A DNA stretch of 64,000 bases from Flagellimonas sp. S3867 (GCF_014698935.1 NZ_JACVMN010000002.1:558001-622000); one strand, 5' to 3'; counted from the stretch's first letter, positions 40,362-50,544 are shown. Numbers and translations are program-made. Notes: generated by a model not told the origin, from the letters alone.

Positions 40362-41900
40362 ATGAAGCTAATCGAGAAAATAAAAACAATTACCCTGTCG
40401 GCCTTATTCCTATTGGCTGCGATAGGATGTTCAGATAAATTGGATGAACCAGAGCTAAACAACAATTTTGCTGGAGGCACGGATTTTACGAAAACCGAGG
40501 ATATGATATTATCCATTATTGGAGTTTATGAAGCATTTCAATCCAGGGGTTGGGAACAGCCTCTTTTAATTGCAGTTCGCGGCGACGACGTAAATGCCGG
40601 TGGCCTAGGTGATCAACAAGATTTCGCAGAAACCGACCTTTTTAATTATAACAAGGACTATTGGATGTACAATTCCGTATGGCAAAATATCTATGCCGAT
40701 ATAATAACCGCCCATACAGGAATGGATCAAATAGCCCGGTATCAAGAGTTGGCCGATGCAGATGGTCAGGCACTTGGCGACCAATATATTGCAGAAGCAA
40801 AGGTGTTAAGGGCCATTATGTTGTTTCACATTGCACAGGTTTGGGGCGAAGTTTTTATTCCTACCTCTTCCGAAACTTCAGAATTACTTGATGTGGAAAC
40901 CCTTCCAACCCAGGACCAGGTAATGCAGCACATCTCGGACCAAATGGATGAGGCGCTGCCTTTTCTGGTGGATATGCGTCCCAATGAAAGAACAGACCTT
41001 CCCGGTGGTGCTACGCGATATACAGCTTTGGCCATTAAAGCTTTGGCCAATCAAGAGCTGGGAAACTATCAGGTTGTAGCTGATGCATGTTCCCAAATTA
41101 TAAGCTCGAACAAATTTAGCCTGTATCCTGATTTTTACGAACTCTTTAAAATTCCAGGAAAGTTAAGCGATGAAATCATTTTGGACATGCAATATTCTGA
41201 CTTTGGACAAGGTGAGGGTGACCGTGAAGGCCATTTATATGCTCCGTACGGACCACAAGGATGGACTCCGTCAGTTGATGGCGCATCTAGCGGGTGGGGC
41301 TTCTTTGAGCCTAGTATGAAATTCATAAAATTTATGCTCGACAGAGGTGAAACGGTCCGTTTGGAAACCAGTGTTCTTTTTACGGACAGGGGAATAGCAG
41401 AATTGCAAACAGACCCAAATTATGCTTCGTTGCCTTCCTTTATATCAAACACAACAAGGGATGGTGATGTGATCAATGACTATGCTCGGGCACTCTTTGC
41501 TAGTGGTAAACATTATCTACCCTCCAACCAATTGATTCCCGGAAGGACTGCGTACGGAAGTAATAAAAATTTCAATATCATTCGCTATGCGGAAATCCTG
41601 TTGATGTATGCAGAAGCATTGGCCCAGGGAGCCTCTGGGTCTGGAATTTCTGCAGATCAAGCCGTGAATTTGGTCCGTGCAAGATCTGGGATGTCTCCCG
41701 TATCGGGAGTGACCTTAGATCAAGTCTTGGATGAAAAATTTGCCGAACTATCCATGGAATGGGGCAAACGCTATTACGACATGATAAGGTTGGAAAGGAC
41801 CAGTGATTTGAGCTATGATGGCAGGACCTTTACACAAAGTCAGGCCTTTCTGCCCTACCCACAAGAGCAAGTAGACCAGTTTCCAATTTTGGAGGACTAA
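40362..41900 (+). CDS. SusD-like glycan-binding lipoprotein of the PUL
   Basis: A 512-residue RagB/SusD lipoprotein with signal MKLIEKIKTITLSALFLLA and lipobox AIGC (Cys23). The N-terminal TPR helices include QNIYADIITAHTGMDQIARY. KVLRAIMLFHIAQVWGEVF near 147 is the usual SusD motif (RAxxYFxLxxxWG-like). The C-terminal segment has FNIIRYAEILLMYAEALAQG and LVRARSGM, followed by DMIRLERT. It forms the lid of the SusC pore and captures glycan. The next gene is 25 bp downstream. Confidence 0.95.
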   Translation: MKLIEKIKTITLSALFLLAAIGCSDKLDEPELNNNFAGGTDFTKTEDMILSIIGVYEAFQSRGWEQPLLIAVRGDDVNAGGLGDQQDFAETDLFNYNKDYWMYNSVWQNIYADIITAHTGMDQIARYQELADADGQALGDQYIAEAKVLRAIMLFHIAQVWGEVFIPTSSETSELLDVETLPTQDQVMQHISDQMDEALPFLVDMRPNERTDLPGGATRYTALAIKALANQELGNYQVVADACSQIISSNKFSLYPDFYELFKIPGKLSDEIILDMQYSDFGQGEGDREGHLYAPYGPQGWTPSVDGASSGWGFFEPSMKFIKFMLDRGETVRLETSVLFTDRGIAELQTDPNYASLPSFISNTTRDGDVINDYARALFASGKHYLPSNQLIPGRTAYGSNKNFNIIRYAEILLMYAEALAQGASGSGISADQAVNLVRARSGMSPVSGVTLDQVLDEKFAELSMEWGKRYYDMIRLERTSDLSYDGRTFTQSQAFLPYPQEQVDQFPILED

Positions 41901-41925
41901 ACCATAAACCTAAAAGACTAGAATT

Positions 41926-43716
41926 ATGAAAAATTTGTTTAAAATCTTTGTTTTATCCTTTTCTCTCATTGGGTTTATGGCCTGTGATCAGGGCATTGAT
42001 GCCCTCACCTTGGTAGACCCGGGTGCTGATGCTACGGCACCACAAGTCACCATAAATTTCCCGGTAGAAGGAACAACAATAAAAGTATTGGAAGCTATCA
42101 CTTCCATAACCGTTGACTTTGAGGTAACCGACGATATTGAAGTAGCCAAAGTGGATGCTCTGTTGGATGGAAAAAATATAGGAAGTCTTAATAATTTTAA
42201 GGACTACCGCAGGGTTTTGGTAGATGATATAACCTACGATAAGTTGGATGATGGCGACCATCAATTCACCGTTAGCGCAACAGATATCGATGGCAAAACA
42301 ACCTCGGTCACTGTAAATTTTGTGAAAGAACCAGCCTATGTTCCATTATATGCAGGCGAGGTGCTTTATATGCCCTTTGATAGTGATTATTTTGATTTGA
42401 TAGGTCTAAGACCCGCTACCCAAGTAGGTTCGTCAGAATTCGCCGGGGAAGGCTTTGTAGGTCTTAATGCGTATAAAGGAGCTGCTGACGCTCACCTCGA
42501 ATTGTCAACCGATGGAATGCTCTCCGATGAGTTTAGTGCTGTATTCTGGTATAAGGTAAATGCTGACCCTGACAGAGCTGGAATTTTGGTCATTGGGCCT
42601 CCAGACACCGAAGGGGCCGGTTTTCCTGATAGTCAAAATTTAAGGACTAGCGGTTTCCGTTTCTTTAGGGAAAATGCAGGAGGTGAACAACGGTTCAAGC
42701 TCAATGTGGGCAGTGGCGATGGAGATTCTTGGTTTGATGGTGGCGATGCTGCAGATTTGCCGGCGGAAGCTGGATGGACCCATATGGCATTTACCATCAC
42801 CCAAAGTACCGCAACCGTTTACATCAATGGCGAAATTGTGAGCCAAGGAGATTTTAGTGGTGTGGATTGGACCAATTGTGATCTACTTTCCATAATGTCT
42901 GGAGCTCCCAGATTTACACAATGGAATCATAGATCAGATTTAAGTAATATGGACGAATTGCGCATGTTCAACCGTGAACTTCCGCAAGGAGAAATCCAAA
43001 ATATAATGACTGCTGAGGCTGGTGGGTTTGTTGGTAATTTTGATGGGGAAATGCTCTACTTGCCTTTTGATGGCGATTATACCGAAAAATTCAAGGATAC
43101 AGAGGCCGCTTCGATAGGGTCTCCATCCTTTGCTGGTGAAAGTGTGGCGGGCAGTGACGCATATGGTGGTGCAACAGATTCCTATTTGACATTTCCTTCC
43201 AATGGATTGACAACAGAGGAATTCAGTGCTACAATGTGGTACAAGCTCAATGCAGACCCGGATAGAGCTGGAATTCTGGTAATGGGACCACCGGATACCG
43301 AAAGACCTGAATTTCCAGATATTCAAAACCTAAGAACCAATGGTTTCCGATTCTTTAGGGAAGCTGGCGGCGACGGGCAAATCTTCAAGCTGAATGTGGG
43401 CCGAGGTGATGGTGATTCATGGTTTGATGGAGGGGCAACAGCCTCAATACCATCGGACACAACAGATTGGGTTCATCTTGCCTTTACCATCTCAAATTCG
43501 GAGTGCGTGGTATATATTGATGGAGAAGTAGTGGCACAAGGAGATTTCACAGGAGTGGATTGGACAGGATGCGACCTCCTTTCCATAGGTTCTGGAGCGC
43601 CAAGATTCAATCAATGGAATCACTTGTCGGATTTAAGTAGTATAGATGAGCTAAGACTTTTCAACAAGGCTTTGTCTCAATCTGAAGTACAGTCCGTAAT
43701 GAGTTTTGATCAATAA
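41926..43716 (+). CDS. Surface lipoprotein with Ig-like domain and two LamG domains
   Basis: A 596-residue lipoprotein, lipobox FMAC (Cys20). An N-terminal Ig-like domain (about 38-135, VTINFPVEGTTIKV then TVSATDIDGKTTSVTVNF) is followed by two laminin-G-like (concanavalin fold) domains at about 145-360 and 365-596. The two share long stretches, for example LNADPDRAGILVMGPPDTE and its counterpart, SGAPRFNQWNH, and GDGDSWFDGG. They must come from an internal duplication. There are no catalytic residues. It sits directly after susCD in the place of SusE/SGBP proteins, so it is probably the surface glycan-binding protein of the locus. Confidence 0.85.
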   Translation: MKNLFKIFVLSFSLIGFMACDQGIDALTLVDPGADATAPQVTINFPVEGTTIKVLEAITSITVDFEVTDDIEVAKVDALLDGKNIGSLNNFKDYRRVLVDDITYDKLDDGDHQFTVSATDIDGKTTSVTVNFVKEPAYVPLYAGEVLYMPFDSDYFDLIGLRPATQVGSSEFAGEGFVGLNAYKGAADAHLELSTDGMLSDEFSAVFWYKVNADPDRAGILVIGPPDTEGAGFPDSQNLRTSGFRFFRENAGGEQRFKLNVGSGDGDSWFDGGDAADLPAEAGWTHMAFTITQSTATVYINGEIVSQGDFSGVDWTNCDLLSIMSGAPRFTQWNHRSDLSNMDELRMFNRELPQGEIQNIMTAEAGGFVGNFDGEMLYLPFDGDYTEKFKDTEAASIGSPSFAGESVAGSDAYGGATDSYLTFPSNGLTTEEFSATMWYKLNADPDRAGILVMGPPDTERPEFPDIQNLRTNGFRFFREAGGDGQIFKLNVGRGDGDSWFDGGATASIPSDTTDWVHLAFTISNSECVVYIDGEVVAQGDFTGVDWTGCDLLSIGSGAPRFNQWNHLSDLSSIDELRLFNKALSQSEVQSVMSFDQ

Positions 43717-43754
43717 AAATCGAACAGAATAAATAATTGAGTTAGTTAATTTCA

Positions 43755-45128
43755 ATGAGGTTAGTTTTAATTTCAGTTTTTTTGGTCGTTGCATCCATAG
43801 TAGCTGGGTGCAATGGCCAAAAATCTTCAAAAAAGGAACATTTAGCGCAGAATATTTCAAATGAAATCTATTCCGATGATCAACTTTTGGATTTGGTTCA
43901 GCAACAGACCTTCAACTATTTTTGGGAAGGGGCCGAACCTGTTTCCGGTCTTGCTCGGGAACGAATCCACATAGATAATATCTATCCCAACCATGACAAG
44001 GATATTGTAACCACCGGAGGTTCCGGTTTTGGATTAATGGCCATTCTTGTGGGTGTTGAGCGGGGTTTTATAAATCGATCACAGGCTTTGGGTCGATTTG
44101 AAAAAATTGTGGCATTTCTTGAAAAAGCAGATCGGTTTCATGGGGCATGGCCACATTGGTTGATGCCAGATGGAAAAACCGCACCATTTAGCCTCAAGGA
44201 TAACGGAGGAGATCTCGTGGAGACCGCTTTTTTGATTCAAGGTTTATTAACCGTCAAAGAATATTTCAAGAATGGGAATGAAAGGGAGCTAAAATTGTGT
44301 GAAAAGATTCAAAATCTATGGGAAGGAGTGGAATGGAATTGGTACACCAAAGGGGGGCAAGATGTGCTTTACTGGCACTGGAGCCCTGATTATCAATGGG
44401 ATATGGATTTTCCTGTGGGTGGTTATAACGAAGCCTTGATAATGTACATTTTAGCGGCCAGTTCACCCACACATGCCATCAACGCTGAGGTTTACAAAAA
44501 AGGATGGGCCAAAAATGGTCGAATCACCAAGGATACGGTGTACTATGGCCTGGAAACCGAACTCAACCACTATGAACATGATAACTCCCCTGTGGGACCC
44601 CTGTTTTGGGCACATTATTCTTATTTGGGATTAAACCCCAAAGGTCTTTCCGATTCTTATGCAGATTATTGGAAGTTAAACGTTAACCATGCCCTTATTC
44701 ACTATAAACACAGCATGGAGAACCCCAAAAATTTTAAAGGGTATGGAGAGAAATGCTGGGGATTGACCTCAAGTTATTCCCCTAAAGGTTATGCCGGCCA
44801 CAGGCCGGATATGGACATCGGTGTTATTTCACCAACTGCTGCCCTTTCCTCAATGCCCTATACGCCAAAGGAAAGTATCCGCTTTTTAAGGTTTTTGTAT
44901 ACTGAGCACGACAGTCTCATAGGCAAATATGGCCCTTTTGATGCTTTCAGCTTAGAAAAAAATTGGTTTTTGCCCAGATACCTTGCAATAGATCAAGGCC
45001 CTATTCCTGTGATGATTGAAAACTACAGAAGTGGTTTGCTATGGGAGCTTTTTATGGCCAACGAAGATGTTCAAAAAGGTTTGGACAAGTTGGATTTTCA
45101 ATATGCTGATATTAAAGACAATGGGTAA
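43755..45128 (+). CDS. GH144-type (glucoamylase-like) lipoprotein, copy 1
   Basis: A 457-residue lipoprotein (lipobox VAGC, Cys19) with an (alpha/alpha)6-barrel type catalytic domain from about 45. Motifs include QQQTFNYFWEGAEPVSGLARER, FGLMAILVGVERG, DNGGDLVETAFLIQGLL, YWHWSPDYQW and AIDQGPIPVMIENYRSGLLW (each given in part). These are hallmarks of the Pfam glycoamylase group that contains GH144 endo-beta-1,2-glucanases and sophorohydrolases. It probably cuts a beta-1,2-linked glucan at the surface. The specificity is inferred from characterised family members, not shown by the sequence. Its 3' end overlaps the next gene by 8 bp. Confidence 0.82.
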   Translation: MRLVLISVFLVVASIVAGCNGQKSSKKEHLAQNISNEIYSDDQLLDLVQQQTFNYFWEGAEPVSGLARERIHIDNIYPNHDKDIVTTGGSGFGLMAILVGVERGFINRSQALGRFEKIVAFLEKADRFHGAWPHWLMPDGKTAPFSLKDNGGDLVETAFLIQGLLTVKEYFKNGNERELKLCEKIQNLWEGVEWNWYTKGGQDVLYWHWSPDYQWDMDFPVGGYNEALIMYILAASSPTHAINAEVYKKGWAKNGRITKDTVYYGLETELNHYEHDNSPVGPLFWAHYSYLGLNPKGLSDSYADYWKLNVNHALIHYKHSMENPKNFKGYGEKCWGLTSSYSPKGYAGHRPDMDIGVISPTAALSSMPYTPKESIRFLRFLYTEHDSLIGKYGPFDAFSLEKNWFLPRYLAIDQGPIPVMIENYRSGLLWELFMANEDVQKGLDKLDFQYADIKDNG

Positions 45129-46500
45129 AATCTCTATTCTTTTTCTTCTAATAACATTTGTTTTCTATTCTTGTGCTGAGGATGAGTATGTATATAATCC
45201 AACTCCGTTTCCTGATGATGATTCGATAACCCCTCCTGAGCCTACTATCAGTGATGTGGAGCTTATGAATCTCACCCAACGTGAAACTTTTAAATATTTT
45301 TGGGATTTTGCCGAACCTAACTCAGGTGGTGCTCGAGAAAGATATCACCCTAACGACCCAGGCAGAGATGCCCATGTGGTCACCCTGGGAGGTACCGGTT
45401 TTGGTCTAATGGCGATAATCGTCGGTATTGAAAGGGGCTATATAACACGAGAACAAGGATTGCAACACCTGAGTAAATTGTTGGATTTTTTGGAAAATGC
45501 CGACAGGTTTCATGGTGCTTGGTCCCATTGGATCAATGGAAACAATGGCTCCGTTATCCCTTTTAGCCCAAAAGACAACGGTGGTGATTTGGTAGAAACT
45601 GCTTTTTTGGCACAAGGGCTTATATGCATAAAAGAGTATTTCAAAAACGGTTCCGATGCCGAAAAAACCTTAGCACAGCAAGCGGACGGTCTGTGGAAAG
45701 GTGTAGAATGGAGCTGGTATACCCAAAATAAAAACGCTCTCTATTGGCATTGGAGTCCAAATTTTGATTTTGATATCAATTTTGAGCTTAAAGGATACAA
45801 TGAGGTCCTGATTACCTACATTCTAGCCGCGGCCTCACCGGACTATGGCATTCCCAAAGAGGTTTATACCACCGGTTGGGCTTCCAACGGAAGCATTAAG
45901 TCCTCCAATATTCAATATGGCTTTCCACTTTTGGTGAAGCATTCGGGTGCGCAACAATTTGGTGGACCATTGTTTTGGTCGCATTATTCCTATTTGGGAC
46001 TAAATCCCAAAGGATTATCAGATGATTATGTAAACTATTGGAACGTAAATCAAAACCATACTAATATCAACTACGCATTTTGCATTGAAAATCCCAACAA
46101 CTATGAGGATTACGGTGCTGATTGTTGGGGTTTAACAGCTAGTTATTCCAGGAACAGTGATGGAAACATTGGTTACAACGCACATCATCCTACCAATGAC
46201 ACAGGGGTGATTTCACCTACAGCAGCCATTTCATCCATTCCTTACACACCTGATAAATCCCTCAGGGCCATGCACTATTTCTATCGACACAAGGATAAAT
46301 TATGGGGACCTGCCGGGTTTTATGACGCCTTTAGCCCAGAACATAATTTTTGGGTTGCCGAAGCTTATTTGGCCATAGATCAAGGACCCCAGATTGTTAT
46401 GATAGAGAATTACAGAACCGGATTGTTATGGAATCTTTTTATGCAAAATGAAAATGTGCAAAACGGCCTAGACCTGCTTGGGTTTCAATACACTAAATAA
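45121..46500 (+). CDS. GH144-type (glucoamylase-like) lipoprotein, copy 2
   Basis: A 459-residue paralogue of the preceding gene. The ATG at 45121 gives a clean lipoprotein signal (MGKISILFLLITFVFYSC, Cys18); longer frames from 45016 would run inside the upstream gene. A Pro/Asp-rich linker (about 20-45) precedes the catalytic domain, which keeps the same motifs: RETFKYFWDFAEPNSGGARER, FGLMAIIVGIERG, DNGGDLVETAFLAQGL, YWHWSPNFDF and AIDQGPQIVMIENYRTGLLW. The tandem copy may differ in chain-length preference (endo versus sophorose-releasing). The 8-bp overlap suggests translational coupling. Confidence 0.82.
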   Translation: MGKISILFLLITFVFYSCAEDEYVYNPTPFPDDDSITPPEPTISDVELMNLTQRETFKYFWDFAEPNSGGARERYHPNDPGRDAHVVTLGGTGFGLMAIIVGIERGYITREQGLQHLSKLLDFLENADRFHGAWSHWINGNNGSVIPFSPKDNGGDLVETAFLAQGLICIKEYFKNGSDAEKTLAQQADGLWKGVEWSWYTQNKNALYWHWSPNFDFDINFELKGYNEVLITYILAAASPDYGIPKEVYTTGWASNGSIKSSNIQYGFPLLVKHSGAQQFGGPLFWSHYSYLGLNPKGLSDDYVNYWNVNQNHTNINYAFCIENPNNYEDYGADCWGLTASYSRNSDGNIGYNAHHPTNDTGVISPTAAISSIPYTPDKSLRAMHYFYRHKDKLWGPAGFYDAFSPEHNFWVAEAYLAIDQGPQIVMIENYRTGLLWNLFMQNENVQNGLDLLGFQYTK

Positions 46501-46539
46501 AATCCTCACACTAAAAGATAAATCCAATTTAATGATTCA

Positions 46540-48816
46540 ATGAGAACAACTCTAGTATACCCACTTCACACCTTCTTTCTTTTTTTAATAATGGGAAGCC
46601 TTTTTGGACAATCCAAGAAGACGATACCCCAAGTGGAGCAGCTACTGGATAAAATGACCCTTGAAGAAAAAATTGGGCAGCTAAACCTACTTACTCCTGG
46701 TGGGGGCATTGCAACCGGTGCGGTCGTCAGCAAAAACGTAGAATCTAAGATAAAAGCAGGTCAGGTGGGAGGTCTTTTTGGAGTTGCTGGCCCAGAAAAA
46801 GTTCGTTTGGCACAGGAAATCGCCGTTAACCATACACGTCTAAAAATACCCCTGTTGATAGGTTCCGATGTTATACATGGCTATAAAACTACATATCCCA
46901 TCCCACTAGGTCTTTCATCAAGCTGGGATATGGACTTGATTGAAGAAGCTGCGCGAATGGCTGCTACTGAGGCCACAGCTGACGGTATTATGTGGAATTT
47001 TTCTCCCATGGTGGACGTTACACGTGATCCCCGATGGGGCCGAATCGCCGAGGGTGCTGGGGAAGACCCCTATCTTGGAGCGGCAATTGCGCAATCAATG
47101 GTCAAAGGATATCAAGGTCAAGATCTGAGCGCTCCAAATACCATGCTGGCCTGTGTAAAGCATATGGCGCTTTATGGAGCATCAGAGGCAGGAAGGGATT
47201 ACCACTCGGTGGATATGAGCAAAATAAAAATGTTCAATCAGTATCTCCCTCCCTACAAAGCAGCAGTGGATGCCGGTGTTGCTAGTGTCATGACATCGTT
47301 CAACGACATCGATGGGGTTCCAGCTTCTGGTAATAAATGGTTGTTGACAACTTTGCTTCGTCGACAATGGGGATTCGATGGATTTGTGGTTTCTGATTAC
47401 ACTTCGGTAAATGAAATGGTAGACCACGGTCTAGGCAATTTACAAGATGTTTCCAAGCTAGCCTTAAAAGCAGGTTTGGATATGGATATGGTTGGCGAAG
47501 GTTTTCTAACCACCCTTCAAAAATCGGTAGAAGAAGGTAAAATTACCGAAGCAGAAATTACCCAAGCCTGTCAAAGGGTATTGGAAGCAAAATATAAGGC
47601 AGGGCTTTTTGATGACCCATATCGTTATCTTGATTCAAAACGACCCGAAAAAGAAATTTTAACAGCTGAAAATAGGGCTTTGGCGCGGAAGCTCGCTACG
47701 CGGTCATTTGTGCTGCTTAAAAACCATTATGAAATTCTTCCTCTACAAAAAGAAGCAAAGATTGCTTTGATCGGTCCATTGGCAGACAGTAGAAATAATA
47801 TGTTGGGTACTTGGGCTCCTACCGGAAATCCAGATTTGGCAGTTACCATTTTGGAGGGTTTCAAAAATGTTGCTCCTTATGCAAGTATCCAATACGCAAA
47901 GGGCGCCAACATTTCTGATAATGCTGATTTTGCAAAAAAAGTAAATGTCTTTGGGCCAAGAATACAGGTTGATGAACGCTCTCCTGAATCTATGTTAAAA
48001 GAAGCTTTAGATATAGCCAATAATGCCGATGTTGTGGTTGCCGTATTAGGGGAAGCTACGGAAATGAGCGGTGAAGCCGCTAGCCGAACGGATATATCAA
48101 TCCCCAAAAGTCAAAAGAAATTGATTAATGCACTTGTAGCAACTGGCAAGCCTGTGGCAATTATTCTTATGAGCGGAAGGCCTTTGACCATTTCAGAAGA
48201 ATTAGAAATGCCTGTAGCTTTGCTGCAGGTTTGGCACCCCGGCATTGAAGCCGGTAATGCTATAGCAGATGTAGTTTTTGGAGATTACAATCCTTCAGGA
48301 AAATTGACTGCAACATGGCCCAGAAATGTGGGACAAATTCCCATTTATCATAGCTCAAAAATTACGGGAAGGCCAGCCCCAGAAAAATTCGAAAAGTTCA
48401 CTTCCAACTATCTGGATGTCCCAAATACCCCATTATTTCCATTTGGGTTTGGGCTTAGCTATACGGCATTTGAGTATTCTGATTTGAAGCTCAGTAAGAA
48501 AGAAATTGCTCAAGGTGAATCTATAGAAGTAAGTGTCACTATAAAAAACACTGGTAATTTTCATGGCGAGGAAGTTGTGCAACTCTACCTTAAGGATCTG
48601 GTTCGGAGTATAACCCCTCCCAATAGACAATTGAAGGGTTTTAAAAAGGTCTTTCTGAAAAAAGGAGAACAGAAAACGGTAACACTAACCTTGGTCCCCA
48701 ATGATCTAAAATTTTACAACAGTACTTCGGAATTTGTTGCGGAGCCGGGTGAATTTGAAGTTTATCTTGGAACCGATTCCAACTGCACTTTAAAAAAATG
48801 CTTCACCTTAAAATGA
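46540..48816 (+). CDS. GH3 family beta-glucosidase
   Basis: A 758-residue BglX-like enzyme with signal peptide (about 1-23, LFG-Q). The (beta/alpha)8 domain carries the nucleophile Asp286 in FVVSDYTSV, with KHMALYGA and RDPRWGRIAEGAGEDP upstream. The alpha/beta sandwich carries the probable acid/base Glu512 in EMSGEAASR. A C-terminal fibronectin-III-like domain starts near 650 (FGFGLSYTAFEYSDL). It releases glucose from the non-reducing end of oligosaccharides, probably in the periplasm. Next to GH144 genes, its likely substrates are sophorose and beta-1,2-glucooligosaccharides, as for other PUL GH3 enzymes in such a context. Confidence 0.93.
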   Translation: MRTTLVYPLHTFFLFLIMGSLFGQSKKTIPQVEQLLDKMTLEEKIGQLNLLTPGGGIATGAVVSKNVESKIKAGQVGGLFGVAGPEKVRLAQEIAVNHTRLKIPLLIGSDVIHGYKTTYPIPLGLSSSWDMDLIEEAARMAATEATADGIMWNFSPMVDVTRDPRWGRIAEGAGEDPYLGAAIAQSMVKGYQGQDLSAPNTMLACVKHMALYGASEAGRDYHSVDMSKIKMFNQYLPPYKAAVDAGVASVMTSFNDIDGVPASGNKWLLTTLLRRQWGFDGFVVSDYTSVNEMVDHGLGNLQDVSKLALKAGLDMDMVGEGFLTTLQKSVEEGKITEAEITQACQRVLEAKYKAGLFDDPYRYLDSKRPEKEILTAENRALARKLATRSFVLLKNHYEILPLQKEAKIALIGPLADSRNNMLGTWAPTGNPDLAVTILEGFKNVAPYASIQYAKGANISDNADFAKKVNVFGPRIQVDERSPESMLKEALDIANNADVVVAVLGEATEMSGEAASRTDISIPKSQKKLINALVATGKPVAIILMSGRPLTISEELEMPVALLQVWHPGIEAGNAIADVVFGDYNPSGKLTATWPRNVGQIPIYHSSKITGRPAPEKFEKFTSNYLDVPNTPLFPFGFGLSYTAFEYSDLKLSKKEIAQGESIEVSVTIKNTGNFHGEEVVQLYLKDLVRSITPPNRQLKGFKKVFLKKGEQKTVTLTLVPNDLKFYNSTSEFVAEPGEFEVYLGTDSNCTLKKCFTLK

Positions 48817-48832
48817 AATATTGTCCATCAAA

Positions 48833-50449
48833 ATGATTACAAATATGCGTTGGAGAATACTGCTATTTTCTCTTTTAATCCTTTCAGCCTGTAAAGAAAA
48901 AAAGGTTGATACACCCCCAAACATTCTTTTTATAATGGCGGACGACCATGCCTTTCAGGCCATAAGTGCATATGGTCACGAATTGTCCAAACTTGCTCCC
49001 ACCCCAAATATTGACCGTCTGGCAAAAAATGGAGCCATTTTTCAGAACAGTTTTTGTACCAATGCCATCTGTGGTCCCAGCAGAGCTGTTATTTTAACAG
49101 GAAAACATAGCCATATCAACGGGTTTCGGATGAATGGCGAAAAATTTGACAATACCCAGGCCACGTTGCCCAAATATCTTCAAGAATTGGGGTATGAAAC
49201 CTCCATTGTTGGAAAGTGGCATTTACATGGCAAACCCACGGGCTTTGATTATTGGGATATTTTAAATGACCAGGGGAACTACTACAATCCAGAATTTATC
49301 CAAGGTGAGGACACTACAATTGTTGAAGGTTATGCTACGGATATTGTTACCGATAAAAGCTTGGAATGGCTAAAACAAAGAAACACGGATAACCCTTTCT
49401 TTTTGATGGTGCACCATAAAGCACCACATAGAAATTGGATGCCGGCATTGCGACATCTCAATAAATATGATTCCATCACTTTTCCACTGCCAGAGACCTA
49501 TTTTCACTCATATTCCAATCAGGAAGCCGCCAAACAACAGCAACAAACCATATACAAAGATATGTACGAAGGCCATGACCTAAAGATGACCGCCGGGTAC
49601 GGGGAGCCAACATTGGCTCATAATCCTTGGACCATTGATTTTGACCGAATGTCAACTCATCAGCGAAAAGTGTGGGATAAAGCATATGGCACCAAAAATG
49701 ATGCGTTCCATGAAGCCAATCTTTCCGGCAAAGATTTGGCCTTATGGAAGGGACAGCGATACCTGCAGGACTATTTGGCTACCGTAGCAGCGGTTGATGA
49801 GGGTGTCGGTAAAATCTTGGATTATTTGGAAGAAAACGAACTACACCATAATACTCTGGTGGTTTATACCTCAGATCAGGGGTTTTATCTGGGTGAAAAA
49901 GGCTGGTTCGATAAACGGTTTATGTATGAAGAGTCTCTTCGAATGCCATTGCTTATGCAGTTACCTGGAGCAATAAAGCCAAATTCTTCCTTTGATGCAA
50001 TGGTCCAAAACCTTGATTTCGCACCAACTTTCTTGGACTTCGCTGGAGGCAAGGCACTTGCGTCAGATATGCAGGGAGAATCCTTTCGTAAAATTGTGGA
50101 AGGCGCTAAACAAGATTTCAAGGGTGCCATATACTATCATTATTATGATTATCCGGCGTTCCACATGGTGAAAAAGCAATACGGGATACGAACAAAGCGA
50201 TATAAACTAATTCATTTTTATGATGACATTAATTTCTGGGAGTTTTATGATTTGGAGGAAGATCCCCAAGAAATTTATAATGCCATTGATGACCCAAAGT
50301 ATGCTGATCAAATCCAAATGATGCATCAAAAAATGGATAGTCTTCAGAAATATTACAATGTCACCCAAAAAGAATTTGAAAAGGCCTCACTCGAGAAAGT
50401 CAGCAGTGCACATGAATCTTTTAAAAAACTTAGAGGAGCTGTTAATTAA
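48833..50449 (+). CDS. Type I sulfatase (S1 family), lipoprotein
   Basis: A 538-residue formylglycine sulfatase. The start is the ATG at 48833 or at 48845 (MRWRILLFSLLILSAC, lipobox SAC). A TTG at 48821 is less likely. The metal-binding MADDHA lies near residue 30, and the maturation signature is CGPSR with Cys80, the residue converted to formylglycine. VGKWHLHG and TSDQGFYLGEKGWFDKR are further conserved sulfatase segments. The C-terminal YDLEEDPQEIYN segment is typical of subfamilies that act on sulfated sugars, including GlcNAc-6-sulfatase-like ones. It is the last gene of the PUL, 16 bp after GH3. It implies a sulfated or mixed substrate, unexpected for a plain glucan. Confidence 0.92.
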   Translation: MITNMRWRILLFSLLILSACKEKKVDTPPNILFIMADDHAFQAISAYGHELSKLAPTPNIDRLAKNGAIFQNSFCTNAICGPSRAVILTGKHSHINGFRMNGEKFDNTQATLPKYLQELGYETSIVGKWHLHGKPTGFDYWDILNDQGNYYNPEFIQGEDTTIVEGYATDIVTDKSLEWLKQRNTDNPFFLMVHHKAPHRNWMPALRHLNKYDSITFPLPETYFHSYSNQEAAKQQQQTIYKDMYEGHDLKMTAGYGEPTLAHNPWTIDFDRMSTHQRKVWDKAYGTKNDAFHEANLSGKDLALWKGQRYLQDYLATVAAVDEGVGKILDYLEENELHHNTLVVYTSDQGFYLGEKGWFDKRFMYEESLRMPLLMQLPGAIKPNSSFDAMVQNLDFAPTFLDFAGGKALASDMQGESFRKIVEGAKQDFKGAIYYHYYDYPAFHMVKKQYGIRTKRYKLIHFYDDINFWEFYDLEEDPQEIYNAIDDPKYADQIQMMHQKMDSLQKYYNVTQKEFEKASLEKVSSAHESFKKLRGAVN

Positions 50450-50544
50450 AGGTTCAAAAATTCAGCTGTTATAATTTTTAAAAACCTCGGCCAACAATAT
50501 GTAAGGTTCAGTATGTCCTGTTACTACATTTAACCGCATTTAAT

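Noticed and set aside
45016..45120. Longer start for the second GH144-type gene
   Set aside because: It would overlap the upstream gene by over 100 bp and bury the lipoprotein signal that begins at 45121.
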